This document shows positions 8,548-17,600 of a stretch of DNA of 64,000 bases, piece after piece. The notes under the pieces were generated by a model, which was not told the origin of the DNA, made no database searches, and worked only from the letters and a program-made list of their open reading frames with translations. The stretch comes from JAHEAO01 sp942492375 (lineage in GTDB: Bacteria > Pseudomonadota > Alphaproteobacteria > Rhodobacterales > Rhodobacteraceae), in the NCBI GenBank assembly GCA_942492375.1, contig CALOEL010000013.1, forward strand, positions 62,001 to 126,000. Reading direction: 5' to 3'. Numbering within the stretch: the stretch's first letter is position 1; every line of letters begins with the position of its first letter. The position numbers were made by a program, and so were the translations under genes.

Positions 8548-9786
8548 TCACCATTTTTGAACGACGGGAATGTCGACGCTCGTCGCTTCGATGACGATCT
8601 TGCCGTTTTTGACCGTGCCAATATTCACCTTGAGGCCTTCCAGCGGGAAGGGCGCATCAGGGGTAAAGGTTAGCGTCGGCAGGAAACCGTTCGTTTCCTC
8701 GGTGGTGATCGGCTTGGAAAAGAGCGCCTTGCGCACCGCTTCGCCGGTCAGACCTTCGGCGCCGTTTTCCTGGATCGCGTGCTCGATGACCGTGGCGACA
8801 AAGAGACCTTGAGAAATGCCCATGGCGGTCACCACGTTCCAGGGCGCTTTAAGCCCGTAGTCTGAGGTCAGGGTGTTATAGAACTGCCGGGCCGGGCTGT
8901 CCTCGTCGGCCGCAATCGCCATACCGTAGGCTTCGTAATCGCCTTCGAGCTGTTCGAGACCGCCCAGGGCCCCTCCGGAGGCCGGCAACCCGTTGTGCGA
9001 GCTCATCATGATCGGGACGTTGGCGCCGTTGGCCTGCAATCCGCGCTTAGCGGCCACGACGATCGAAGTGTTGGTCTGGATGACCAGCGCCTCGGCCCCT
9101 GAACGTGCGACGCGGCGCATCTGGGTTGTCAGATCGGTGGGCTGCACCTCGGTATAGATAACCTCGACGATGTCGATATCATCGGGATTCTGTTCGGCGT
9201 AAAGCTCGAGACCCTTCGCCATGTCCACATAGGCAGGAGAAGCTTCGGAGGCCAGGATCGCAACCTTGATCGGCTCGTCTCCGCCCCGCTGCTTGCGCAG
9301 CCAGGACAGAAATCCTGCGCTCTCATGCGAATAGGTCGGGCGCGGATTGAAAATCCAGGAATCGGGCTTCCAGGCAAAGCCATAAGCGGCCGTGGACATG
9401 AACATGGGGATCTTGTCTTCCGGCAGCCGCTCAGACAGAGCGGCGACATCGGGCCCGCCCAAACCAACAACCGCTATCGGATTCAGTTCCGATTTGATGC
9501 CGGGCCACAGGCTTGCAACCTGTGCTGCATCGTAGCGGGTTTCATAGTTCTTGAAGTTCAGCGTGACCCCAAGTTCCTTGCCGCGTGTCTCATTCCACCA
9601 GTTGAACACGGTCTCGCGGCCGCTTGCCAGAACAGGCATGATATCGGCATAGGGACCCGAGAAGTCCGACAACAGGGCAAGGTTATAGCTCGTTTCGGCT
9701 TGCACCTTCGCAGGCACGACGGTTGCGAAGGCGATAGCGCTCACTGCCAACAGACTACGAAGGCCTGAATGTGTTTTGTAGGTCAT
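8548..9786 (-). CDS. HAAT-type periplasmic substrate-binding protein (LivJ/K-like)
   Basis: A 412-residue periplasmic binding protein with an N-terminal signal peptide (about residues 1-30: basic start, hydrophobic core around LLAVSAIAFATVV, likely cleavage after VQA). The mature protein begins with a peripla_BP_6-like strand, YNLALLSDFSGPYADI. The length fits the longer members that bind aromatic, alicyclic or fatty acids instead of leucine. ATG 9786 starts the signal peptide; the frame upstream is open but would run into livM. It sits between livM and livF. No lipobox Cys is visible. Confidence 0.9.
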   Translation of the reverse strand: MTYKTHSGLRSLLAVSAIAFATVVPAKVQAETSYNLALLSDFSGPYADIMPVLASGRETVFNWWNETRGKELGVTLNFKNYETRYDAAQVASLWPGIKSELNPIAVVGLGGPDVAALSERLPEDKIPMFMSTAAYGFAWKPDSWIFNPRPTYSHESAGFLSWLRKQRGGDEPIKVAILASEASPAYVDMAKGLELYAEQNPDDIDIVEVIYTEVQPTDLTTQMRRVARSGAEALVIQTNTSIVVAAKRGLQANGANVPIMMSSHNGLPASGGALGGLEQLEGDYEAYGMAIAADEDSPARQFYNTLTSDYGLKAPWNVVTAMGISQGLFVATVIEHAIQENGAEGLTGEAVRKALFSKPITTEETNGFLPTLTFTPDAPFPLEGLKVNIGTVKNGKIVIEATSVDIPVVQKW

Positions 9787-9821
9787 TTTGCTTCCTCTTT
9801 GGTTGCTGGCCGCCCGATCCG

Positions 9822-10874
9822 TCAATAAGGGAACGGCCAGATGCGATAAGATGACTTCAGGATGTTCCAGCGATGCATCAGCCCTTTCGGTTCGAGAATC
9901 ATGAATAAAGCGATCACGCCGCCGAGAATTACATTCATGCCGGCGAACACGATGTCGCCGCCCACGAAAGGCACTGACTCGGCGATGTTGGGGCCAACCG
10001 TCGCGATAATTTCCTGAATGATGCGAATGACGAAAACACCGATCAACGCCCCCACGATCGACCCCATCCCTCCGACAATGATCATCGCTACGAAGAAGAT
10101 GGAATGGAACAGCGTGAACTGATCGACCCCGACAAAGCGGATCATATAGGCCCAAAGCGCCCCACCCACGCCGGCGTAGAAAGCACCGATCAGAAAGGCG
10201 TTGGCCTTGGTGGCCGCGACGTTGATCCCCATGATACCCGCAGCCACGTCATCGTCCCGGACCGCGACGAAGGCACGGCCGAACCGGGACCGGACGATCC
10301 CGAATGCGCCCGCAATCATGATCGCGGCAACAGCGAAACTCAGATAGAACTGCGCGGTCTCGCTGACGAAGCGCAGGCCGAAAAGTTCCGCAGGCGGCAC
10401 AGTGATACCGTTTGATCCACCCATCCAGGTCGACGGCAGATTCAAGACCGCGAAATGAAAGATGAACTGTGCCGCGATCGTCGTCAGGGCAAGATAGAAA
10501 CCCTTGATCCGGGCCGCGGTCAGTCCGAAGAGAAAGCCGAATACCGCGGCTGCGGTTCCCGCCAGGGGAATGACCAACAGGAATGTAAGCCCGGTTTTGG
10601 AGGCCAGTATCGAGGCGGTATAGGCTCCGACACCCATGAATGCCGCTTGGCCCAGATTGATCTGGCCGGCATAACCCGTGCATATCTGAAGTCCCACGGC
10701 GATGACCGCGCTGATCAGCATCATGTTCAGGACTGCGATGATGCGCGCGCCCACTAGATAGGGAGCCGCCAGCATGAGAGCGAGGAACAGGACGAGGGCA
10801 AGTGCCTGCCAGCGCGTGCGTATGAGGCGTCTGTCGGCTTGATAGCTTGTCGGGAAGATGCCTGAAGGATCCAT
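9822..10874 (-). CDS. livM: HAAT-type ABC transporter permease (LivM-like)
   Basis: A 350-residue inner-membrane permease of the LivM type with many hydrophobic segments. GYAGQINLGQAAFMGVGAYTA is the conserved LivM loop, and a second conserved stretch, FHSIFFVAMIIVGGMGSIVGALIG, lies towards the C-terminus. It would form the membrane channel with LivH (10878-11762), whose stop lies only three bases before this ATG. The operon order livH-livM-binding protein-livF is that of HAAT importers. Confidence 0.93.
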   Translation of the reverse strand: MDPSGIFPTSYQADRRLIRTRWQALALVLFLALMLAAPYLVGARIIAVLNMMLISAVIAVGLQICTGYAGQINLGQAAFMGVGAYTASILASKTGLTFLLVIPLAGTAAAVFGFLFGLTAARIKGFYLALTTIAAQFIFHFAVLNLPSTWMGGSNGITVPPAELFGLRFVSETAQFYLSFAVAAIMIAGAFGIVRSRFGRAFVAVRDDDVAAGIMGINVAATKANAFLIGAFYAGVGGALWAYMIRFVGVDQFTLFHSIFFVAMIIVGGMGSIVGALIGVFVIRIIQEIIATVGPNIAESVPFVGGDIVFAGMNVILGGVIALFMILEPKGLMHRWNILKSSYRIWPFPY

Positions 10875-10877
10875 GGC

Positions 10878-11762
10878 TTATACCCGCTCGATGGTGCGCC
10901 AACCGAACAGGCCGGTGGGACGGATCAGCAGAATGGCAAGCATGATGATATAGGGCACGACACTGCCCAGGGAGCCGCCGATAACTGGGTCGAGGTAGTT
11001 TGTTGTCAGGCTCTGGACGATGCCGATGATGACCCCGGCCAAAATCAGCCCTCCGATCGATTCCAGCCCGGCGAACAGCGCCACGGGCAGCGCGGCAAAT
11101 CCGATATCGGAGGCCAGGAAGGTCAGGGATTTGCCGCTGAGAAAGATCATCGCGCCAACCGTGGACAGTATTGCGCCGAGAACCCAGGCGAAGGCGATCG
11201 AACTCTTCACGGAGATCCCCATTGAAGACGCAACGACATGATCTTCGGCCACCGCTGTCATCCGCAGCCCGGGTCGGGTCCGGTTGAAGAACCACGACAG
11301 ACCGGCGGCCGCGACAATGGTGATGATTCCACCAATCAGCAGGTTCAACGGAATCAGCATGTCCCCAAGGAAGAGGGGTTTCAGCGGGAAGATTACCGGG
11401 AAGGGCCGAACCGCGGGGCCGAACAGCAGCAGAACAAACCCGCGAAGCAAAATCAGCAGGCCGACTGTCACCATGACCATCGAAAAGACCGATTCACCGA
11501 TCAGTTTTGTCAGAAATATCCGCTCGATCAGGTATCCTACAAAACCTGCGAGAAGCAGCGACAGCGGTATCGACAGCCAAAGGCTCAATCCGGCCTGCAA
11601 GGTGGTGAACCAGACGATGAAGCCGCCGATGATCACCAGTTCGCCCTGAGCGAAATTGAAAACCTTGCTGGCGCGGTAGATCACGACAAAGCCCATGGCC
11701 ACCAGCGCGTATAGCAGGCCGATCAATGCCCCGGTTATGATGTCATTGACGAAGTAGACCAC
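10878..11762 (-). CDS. livH: HAAT-type ABC transporter permease (LivH-like)
   Basis: A 294-residue polytopic permease of the LivH type. GLLYALVAMGFVVIYRASKVFNFAQGELVIIGGF is the family N-terminal pattern, here naming residues about 15-48, and the C-terminal segment GGSLGSVVPYIIMLAILLIRPTGLFG is also typical. The start is GTG at 11762, supported by GGGAGG about nine bases upstream. It is preceded by the fadD-like ligase (gap 15) and followed by livM. It forms the second half of the membrane channel. Confidence 0.92.
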   Translation of the reverse strand: MVYFVNDIITGALIGLLYALVAMGFVVIYRASKVFNFAQGELVIIGGFIVWFTTLQAGLSLWLSIPLSLLLAGFVGYLIERIFLTKLIGESVFSMVMVTVGLLILLRGFVLLLFGPAVRPFPVIFPLKPLFLGDMLIPLNLLIGGIITIVAAAGLSWFFNRTRPGLRMTAVAEDHVVASSMGISVKSSIAFAWVLGAILSTVGAMIFLSGKSLTFLASDIGFAALPVALFAGLESIGGLILAGVIIGIVQSLTTNYLDPVIGGSLGSVVPYIIMLAILLIRPTGLFGWRTIERV

Positions 11763-11777
11763 TGTTGCCGACCTCCC

Positions 11778-13775
11778 TTATGTTTCCGACTGCCGGTTGA
11801 CAGTCTTTGATATGCTCTCGACATCCAACACGAGAACCTTGGCCTCAAGCGTGCCCTGGCGGCCGTCCTGATAGGTCACGGCGATCTTGAGATCGGCCTT
11901 GTCGGCACCACTATAGATAGCCGCGACAAGGTCCGCATATCGCTCTTCCAGAAATCCGCGCCGAAGTTTCCGGCTCCGGGTCAGTTCACCTTCGTCCGGG
12001 TCGAGTTCTTTCGGAAAATTCGCAAACCGCGCAACGTGTGAACCTTCCGGCAGCAAGGCGTTAATGCGCGTAATCTCGCCCTTTATGAGATCCAGAATCT
12101 CGGGCTTTTGCGACAGATCGGTATAGGTCGAGAAGCTGATATTGTTCTCTTCCGCCCAGCGGCTGAGGACTTCCATGTCGATATTGATCAGCGCGCCGAC
12201 GAAGTCACGGGATTCGTCACCCAATGTCATTAAATCTTTGATGAAGGGGCTGTAGCGCAACCGCGTTTCAATGAACTGCGGCGGATAGCTGTGACCGTTT
12301 GCCAGGCGGCGCATGTCTTTCACCCGGTCATAAAACAAGAGCTCTCCATCGTCGGTCATCGAGACCGCGTCGCCGGTGGCATACCAGCCGTCTTCGGTCT
12401 GCGCCTCGGCCGTCTTGTCCGGTTTGCCGAAATATCCGCCAAAGCCCGACCCGCCGCGCACCTGCAATTCGCCCTCAGGGGAGATCCGGAATTCGAGCGG
12501 ATCGCCATAGGCGGGATTGGTCTGCATCCAGCAGCCGCTGGTTTCCAGCTGATAGCTTTCGCCCATATGCGCGGTCATCAGCCCGACCTCGGTCGCGCCA
12601 TAGACGTTGCGCAGCTTGACGCCCATCGCGTGGAACATGCGGAACACGTCCGGAGCCATCAGTGCGCCGCCGCTCATGGCGTTCCGGGCCTTTCCCAGGC
12701 CGAGATTGTCGCGCAGGTGGTGCAACACCAGAGCCTCGGCAAAGGGCAGTTGAAGCCGCGCGGCAAGCCTTGGCGTCCGGCCTTCCAGGCGTTCGACATA
12801 GACGCCGCGGCCGACCTTCATCCCCCAGTTGTACAGCGCCCGGCGTATCGGACCGGCGCCCAGCATCCGCGCCTGCACGATCGAGGCGAGGTTCTCCCAC
12901 TGGCGCGGACTGAAAACCAGCGCGTCCACCGCTAATTCGCGGATATTGGCGAGCACGTCTTCGGGACCTTCGGGGAAATTCACCACCATCGGGCCGATCA
13001 GGCCGATGGACAGGCCAAAGATCTGCTCGGTCACCCAAGCGGGGGAGATGTAGGTCAGGTATTCCGTCCCCGGGGTGATGTCGATCGCACCCATCACCCG
13101 CGACGTGTTGTCGAACAGGTAGCGGTGGGTGATGATCACACCCTTCGGCTTGCCGGTGGTGCCGGAGGTATAGGACAGAACCGCGATGTCGCCGGCCTTG
13201 CCGCGCCGCACATGATCTTCGAACCTTTCTGGGTCCTTGGCGTGGACATGCCTCCCGGTCTGGCTGACCCTCTCGAACGAGCGCAGCATGGGGTGATCGT
13301 AGTTCCACAGCCCGGAATCATCCCAATAGACGATCCCAAGCACCCCCTCGACCCGGTCGACGATCTCCAGGCATTTGTCGACCTGTTCCTGATCCTGCGC
13401 CAAAAAGACACGGGTGCGAGAATCCTGCGCCAGATAGAGGATCTCTTCGGTTGTCTGGTCGGGATAGACCGACAGGACCTTGCCGCCCAAAGACTGAACC
13501 GCGTATTCGGCCCAGAAATGTTCGGGTTCGTTCTCGCCGATCAGCATCACCGAGTCGCCGGCCGAAAGACCCATCTCCTCCAGACCAAGCGCCAGCGCCC
13601 GGACGCATTCCAGCACATCGGCCCAGGTGAACTCGCGCCAAATGCCCAGCCGCTTGTGACGCTGGGCCAAGGCATCGGGGGCGGAGCCCGCCCGTGCCAA
13701 CAGGACCTGCGGCAGGGTTTCGCTTTGCGTGACGGCGGGGTCGGTGAAGGTTTTGGCAGATTGCTGCGTGACCAT
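11778..13775 (-). CDS. Long-chain-type acyl-CoA synthetase (AMP-binding), transporter-linked
   Basis: A 665-residue adenylate-forming ligase, long like the FadD15/long-chain ACS group. The P-loop YTSGTTGKPKG (about 210-220), the YGATEVG motif, the YATGDAVSM Asp and a late RSRKLRRGF segment are in order. It would activate a carboxylic acid with ATP and CoA, trapping the compound brought in by the surrounding importer (livG four bases upstream, livH 15 bases downstream). The ligase lies inside the transporter operon, and the same livG-ligase order begins again at 63105-64000. The acid itself cannot be deduced. Confidence 0.9.
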   Translation of the reverse strand: MVTQQSAKTFTDPAVTQSETLPQVLLARAGSAPDALAQRHKRLGIWREFTWADVLECVRALALGLEEMGLSAGDSVMLIGENEPEHFWAEYAVQSLGGKVLSVYPDQTTEEILYLAQDSRTRVFLAQDQEQVDKCLEIVDRVEGVLGIVYWDDSGLWNYDHPMLRSFERVSQTGRHVHAKDPERFEDHVRRGKAGDIAVLSYTSGTTGKPKGVIITHRYLFDNTSRVMGAIDITPGTEYLTYISPAWVTEQIFGLSIGLIGPMVVNFPEGPEDVLANIRELAVDALVFSPRQWENLASIVQARMLGAGPIRRALYNWGMKVGRGVYVERLEGRTPRLAARLQLPFAEALVLHHLRDNLGLGKARNAMSGGALMAPDVFRMFHAMGVKLRNVYGATEVGLMTAHMGESYQLETSGCWMQTNPAYGDPLEFRISPEGELQVRGGSGFGGYFGKPDKTAEAQTEDGWYATGDAVSMTDDGELLFYDRVKDMRRLANGHSYPPQFIETRLRYSPFIKDLMTLGDESRDFVGALINIDMEVLSRWAEENNISFSTYTDLSQKPEILDLIKGEITRINALLPEGSHVARFANFPKELDPDEGELTRSRKLRRGFLEERYADLVAAIYSGADKADLKIAVTYQDGRQGTLEAKVLVLDVESISKTVNRQSET

Positions 13776-13779
13776 GAGA

Positions 13780-14559
13780 CTATCCCAGATAAGCTTTGAT
13801 CACGGCCGGGTTCTTCTGGATTTCCGCCGGCGTGCCCTCGGCGATGACCCGCCCGAAATCCAGCACCACCACGCGGTCGGCAAGATCCATCACCACGCTC
13901 ATGTCATGTTCGACAAGGACCACCGGGATCTTGCGCGCCTCGCGCACGTCCAGGATGAACCGGGCAAGGTCCTCTTTCTCCTCCGAATTCATCCCGGCCA
14001 TGGGTTCGTCCATCATCAGGATCGACGGCTCTTGCGCCAAGGCGCGGCCCAGATCGACCCGTTTGCGCAGGCCATAGCCCAGCGTGCCCACAGGCTTGTT
14101 GCGGATCGCCTCGATTTCCAGAAAGTCGATGATCTCCTCGGCAGCCTTGCGGTGCTCGGCCTCTTCGCGCATCACCGGGCCAAAGTGGAAAAAGGCCTGA
14201 ACAACGTTCGAATTCATCAGGGTGTGCCGGCCGATCATGATGTTTTCGATCACGGTCTGCCCGGCGAAAAGATGGGTGCCCTGAAAGGTTCGCGCCAGAC
14301 CGCTGCGCGCGATCTGGTCGACCCGCAGCTCCGTCACGTCCTTTCCCGACAGTTCCACATGCCCCTGCTGGGGGCGGTAGAACCCGGCGGTCACGTTCAG
14401 AAGAGAGGTCTTGCCGGCGCCGTTCGGCCCGATGATCGCAAGCAGTTCGCCGTCGTTGACGGTGACCGAAACATCGTCAAGCGCGATCACCCCGCCGAAT
14501 TTGAGCGTCGCGCCGCGCACCGCAAGCGGTGCCGCACTGGTTTCCGCCGCGGCGCTCAT
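13780..14559 (-). CDS. livG: LIV/HAAT-type ABC transporter ATP-binding protein (LivG-like)
   Basis: A 259-residue ATPase with Walker A IGPNGAGKTS, LARTFQGTHLF, and Walker B ILMMDEPMAGMN. The LivG-type C-terminal end, VLDFGRVIAEGTPAEIQKNPAVIKAYLG, is complete. The signature region reads LGYGLRKRVDLGRAL, which is YG(L)RKR rather than LSGGQ, as is common in LivG of ligase-linked systems. I favour ATG at 14559, with GCGGAA upstream; a GTG at 14586 would add nine residues. It is the first gene of the importer operon. A TCTAAC-N4-GTTAAA operator and a TTGACT -35 box lie about 170 bases upstream. Confidence 0.92.
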   Translation of the reverse strand: MSAAAETSAAPLAVRGATLKFGGVIALDDVSVTVNDGELLAIIGPNGAGKTSLLNVTAGFYRPQQGHVELSGKDVTELRVDQIARSGLARTFQGTHLFAGQTVIENIMIGRHTLMNSNVVQAFFHFGPVMREEAEHRKAAEEIIDFLEIEAIRNKPVGTLGYGLRKRVDLGRALAQEPSILMMDEPMAGMNSEEKEDLARFILDVREARKIPVVLVEHDMSVVMDLADRVVVLDFGRVIAEGTPAEIQKNPAVIKAYLG

Positions 14560-14720
14560 GACATGGTTCCGCAGAAGCTGCGACACACACTGCGCGGCTG
14601 CAGTTCAACACAGGTTGCCGCCGCAGAAACAGCGAGACGACTCTTTGGCAATGTTCTCCTCCCGGCTCCGTTTTTGTATCGGGCCATCAAGTCCGTTTTT
14701 GCGAACTCTGTTAGTATATT

Positions 14721-14736
14721 TCTAACGTACGTTAAA
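14721..14736. promoter_or_regulatory. Operator site A (TCTAACGTACGTTAAA) at the importer promoter
   Basis: TCTAACGTACGTTAAA matches the window-wide palindrome TCTAAC-N4-GTTAGA with one change in the outer arm. On the minus strand a TTGACT (14748-14743) is followed 17 bases later by TTAGAA (14725-14720). The palindrome therefore lies in the spacer and -10 of the presumed livG promoter, as expected for a repressor site. Confidence 0.65.
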
Positions 14737-14782
14737 AATATGAGTCAATATGAAACGCCGCGTGACCGACGTTGCCGTTGCG

Positions 14783-15628
14783 TCATTTTCCGGCGTAGTT
14801 CGCGATGAAACTGCGCAATCCGGTCTGGTCCTGACACCAGACCGCGCCTTCGCCGCCATCGTCCCTGCAATGCAGATGCAACCTGCAGGGAAGAGTGACC
14901 GGCGCGGCCCCACGGAACGAAAACCGCCCCGGCGTATGCCCCAGCGCATCGGCCGCGATATTCAGGAGTAGGGTCGCCTGCAACGGTCCGTGAACCACCA
15001 GGCCCGGATAAGCCTCGGTTCGGGTCGTGTAGACATGGTCATAATGGATACGATGCGCATTGAACGTCAGCGCGGAATACCGGAACAGAAGCGTGGGATC
15101 CGGAGTGACCACGGATTTCAGCGTGTTCGGTTCCGTTTCGTCGGGCGCTGCGTGTGCCGGCGCGGTCCGGGGGGGCGTGACATCCTTGTATACGATGTCC
15201 TGGCGTTCCGAGATGCAGACCTGGCCGCGGCAGGTATATTCGTGCCGCACGGTGACGAACACCAGTTCTCCGCTGCGGCCCTGTTTCGCGGCGATGTCTT
15301 CGACCACCGAATGCCGAGTGACGGTTTCGCCAACCGAGAGCGGGGCGATATGGGTCACGTCACCTCCTGCCCACATCCGCGAGGGCAGGGGGACCGGCGG
15401 CAGAAAGGCACCCTTCTTGGTGTGCCCGTCAACGGCCAGGGCGTCGGACGGCACCGCCTCTAGCGCCAGGCACCAGTGAATCCCCAGCGGGGCCGCGCCC
15501 GCCCGGTCGCAAAGATGTGTGCCAAGAGTGGCGCGGAACCGTTCGATCAGCCCCGGGGTCAGGATGTCGTCCTTGGTGTCGGTGCGCCCCAGCCAGGGCT
15601 TGAGTGTGCCAAGATCGGTTTTGCTCAT
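14783..15628 (-). CDS. HTD2/FAS1-type MaoC-like dehydratase (hot-dog hydratase)
   Basis: A 281-residue double-hot-dog protein resembling eukaryotic HTD2 and bacterial mesaconyl-C4-CoA hydratase. The C-terminal half has RYSALTFNAHRIHYD, the hydratase-2-like active-site segment with its His, followed by YPGLVVHGPLQATLLL. It would hydrate or dehydrate an enoyl-/hydroxyacyl-CoA. ATG 15628 follows GAGGCGGGGACC; an upstream ATG at 15679 would overlap the neighbouring gene. It is the last gene of the run starting at 27658, ten bases after an acyl-CoA dehydrogenase. The combination with a citryl-CoA-lyase-like gene recalls C5-dicarboxyl-CoA chemistry, but this is inference. Confidence 0.8.
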   Translation of the reverse strand: MSKTDLGTLKPWLGRTDTKDDILTPGLIERFRATLGTHLCDRAGAAPLGIHWCLALEAVPSDALAVDGHTKKGAFLPPVPLPSRMWAGGDVTHIAPLSVGETVTRHSVVEDIAAKQGRSGELVFVTVRHEYTCRGQVCISERQDIVYKDVTPPRTAPAHAAPDETEPNTLKSVVTPDPTLLFRYSALTFNAHRIHYDHVYTTRTEAYPGLVVHGPLQATLLLNIAADALGHTPGRFSFRGAAPVTLPCRLHLHCRDDGGEGAVWCQDQTGLRSFIANYAGK

Positions 15629-15638
15629 GGTCCCCGCC

Positions 15639-16802
15639 TCAGAAGGATCGCGGCATACCCAGGATATGCTCGCCGACATAGGACAGGATCAGGTTGGTCG
15701 AAATCGGGGCCACCTGATACAGCCGGGCCTCGCGGAACTTTCGCTCCACATCATATTCCCGCGCGAAACCAAAGCCGCCATGGGTCTGGATGCAGGCATT
15801 GGCCGCTTCCCAGCTGGCCTCCGAGGCCAGCAGCTTGGCCATATTCGCCTGCGCCCCGCAATCCAGCCCGGCATCGAACCGTCTGCAGGCCTCAAAGCGC
15901 ATCAGGTTGGCGGCCTCGATGTTCACATAGGATCTGGCGATGGGAAACTGCACGCCCTGGTTCTGGCCGATGGGACGGTCAAAGACCACGCGGTCGCCGG
16001 CATAGACGCGGGCCTTGTCCACGAACCAATAGCCATCGCCGATGCATTCCGCCGCAATAAGGGTCCGTTCGGCATTCAGCCCGTCAAGAATGTGGTAAAA
16101 CCCGCGCCCCTCGGTGCCGATTAGGTTCTCGGCGGGGATTTCTAGGTTGTCGAAGAACACCTCATTCGTTTCGTGGCCGGGCATATTGGCGATGGGGCGG
16201 ACCTCCATGCCTTTGCCGATGGCCTCTCTCAGATCGACCATAAAGATCGACAGGCCCTGCGACCTTTTCTTGACCTCGTTCAGCGGCGTGGTGCGTGCCA
16301 GCAGGATCATCAGGTCGGAATGCTGGATGCGGCTGATCCAGACCTTCTGGCCGTTGATCACATAGTGGTCACCCTTTTTGACCGCCGTGGTCTTCAGTTT
16401 GGTGGTATCGGTCCCGGTGGTCGGCTCGGTCACGGCCATGGATTGCAAGCGCAACGCGCCGCTGGCGATGCCGGGCAGGTATTTCTGCTTCTGCTCCTCC
16501 GAACCGTGTCTGAGAAGCGTGCCCATATTGTACATTTGCCCGTGACAATGGCCCGCATTGCCGCCGCAGCGGTTCACCTCTTCCATAATGATCGAGGCCT
16601 CGGTCAGCCCCAGACCCGAACCGCCGTATTCCTCGGGGATCATCGCGGCCAGCCACCCCTCGCGGGTCAGCGCATCGACAAACTCCTCGGGGTAGGTTTC
16701 GTTTTCGCCGAACTTGCGATGATATTCTGGCGGAAACTGCGCGCAGAGTGCGCGCAAGGCGTCGCGCAGATCGGTGTGAGTGTCTGGGGCTGACGTCTGC
16801 AT
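15639..16802 (-). CDS. Acyl-CoA dehydrogenase
   Basis: A 387-residue acyl-CoA dehydrogenase. The beta-domain reads VTEPTTGTDTTKLKTTAVKKGDHYVINGQKVW (about residues 125-155). The C-domain has QTHGGFGFAREYDVER, with the Glu of REYD at the catalytic-base position, and the protein ends LGMPRSF. It resembles the dehydrogenase at 60935-62101 (VTEPTTGLDTTKLRTM..., KEYHVER, LGLPKSY), so the two look like paralogues serving related steps in different operons. Only three bases separate it from the citryl-CoA-lyase-like gene upstream. The ribosome site (GAAGTAACC) is weak. Confidence 0.9.
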   Translation of the reverse strand: MQTSAPDTHTDLRDALRALCAQFPPEYHRKFGENETYPEEFVDALTREGWLAAMIPEEYGGSGLGLTEASIIMEEVNRCGGNAGHCHGQMYNMGTLLRHGSEEQKQKYLPGIASGALRLQSMAVTEPTTGTDTTKLKTTAVKKGDHYVINGQKVWISRIQHSDLMILLARTTPLNEVKKRSQGLSIFMVDLREAIGKGMEVRPIANMPGHETNEVFFDNLEIPAENLIGTEGRGFYHILDGLNAERTLIAAECIGDGYWFVDKARVYAGDRVVFDRPIGQNQGVQFPIARSYVNIEAANLMRFEACRRFDAGLDCGAQANMAKLLASEASWEAANACIQTHGGFGFAREYDVERKFREARLYQVAPISTNLILSYVGEHILGMPRSF

Positions 16803-16805
16803 TGG

Positions 16806-17600
16806 TTACTTCGCTCCCGGACCCGACGTTTCAAGAATTTCCTGCTCGGCACGCTGCCAAAGCTCGTAGGAAATCGGGTTTTCGCTCTCTTCGAGGATGT
16901 GACCGACCAGACCGATCGCCCTCGCCATCACGCCAAAGCCGCGCACGATCTTCCACGGGAAGCCGAATTCGCAGCAGATCGCGCCGATCGCGCCGGTGGC
17001 GTTGATCGGCAGCATCTTGCCCGATTTCTCCTCGGCCACGGCTTGAATCTTCTGGATCAGCGCGATGTACTCGCCCGACTTGCCGTTCTCGGCCGCGATC
17101 TGGAACAGACGCGGCGCGCGCGGGTCGACGGGCTTGTGGACCGGATGGCCCAGACCCGGCACGATGGCCTTCCTGGCACGGAACTTCTCGACGGTCTCGA
17201 CGGCGATCGCGTCCAGATCGGCGCCGGTGCCCAGCTTGTCCTGGGGCAGCGCCTCGTAGAGCATCTTCGACGCGCCTTCCATCGAGCCGACAAAGACTGT
17301 GCCCAATCCGCACAGCCCGGCCGCAACGGCGGCCTGAAGCGATTCCGGCGCGCCCATATAGGTCATCCGCGCGGCCAGGGCAGAGGGCGTGATGCCATGT
17401 TCCACCAGCGTGATGACGATGGCGTTGAAGACCCGGCTTTCTTCGGGCGTGGCCTTGCGGCCCGTCAGTTGCAGAAACGCCAGATCGCCGAGGTTCATGT
17501 GGCCGAGGATTTCGTTGGGCAGGTCGAGCCCGCGCACGTTGATCTGGTCGGGCGTGCTCCAGCCGATTTTCGAGCTGATCTTTTCCTTGCGTTTTCCCAT
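16806..17600 (-). CDS. Short citrate synthase-family protein (citryl-CoA lyase-like)
   Basis: A 264-residue protein matching the C-terminal part of citrate synthases, as citryl-CoA lyase (Ccl) does. GLGHPVHKPVDPRAPRLF corresponds to the synthase motif GxxHxVYxxxDPR and keeps one active-site His. At the usual GPLHGGAN stretch it has GSMEGASKM, and the Asp-containing VD stretch near the C-terminus is replaced by INATGAIG, so it is unlikely to be an ordinary citrate synthase. ATG 17600 shares one base with the SDR stop (TGATG); a GTG at 17615 is possible. In this operon it may make or break a C-C bond next to a CoA thioester, alongside the HMG-CoA-lyase-like gene. Confidence 0.75.
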   Translation of the reverse strand: MGKRKEKISSKIGWSTPDQINVRGLDLPNEILGHMNLGDLAFLQLTGRKATPEESRVFNAIVITLVEHGITPSALAARMTYMGAPESLQAAVAAGLCGLGTVFVGSMEGASKMLYEALPQDKLGTGADLDAIAVETVEKFRARKAIVPGLGHPVHKPVDPRAPRLFQIAAENGKSGEYIALIQKIQAVAEEKSGKMLPINATGAIGAICCEFGFPWKIVRGFGVMARAIGLVGHILEESENPISYELWQRAEQEILETSGPGAK

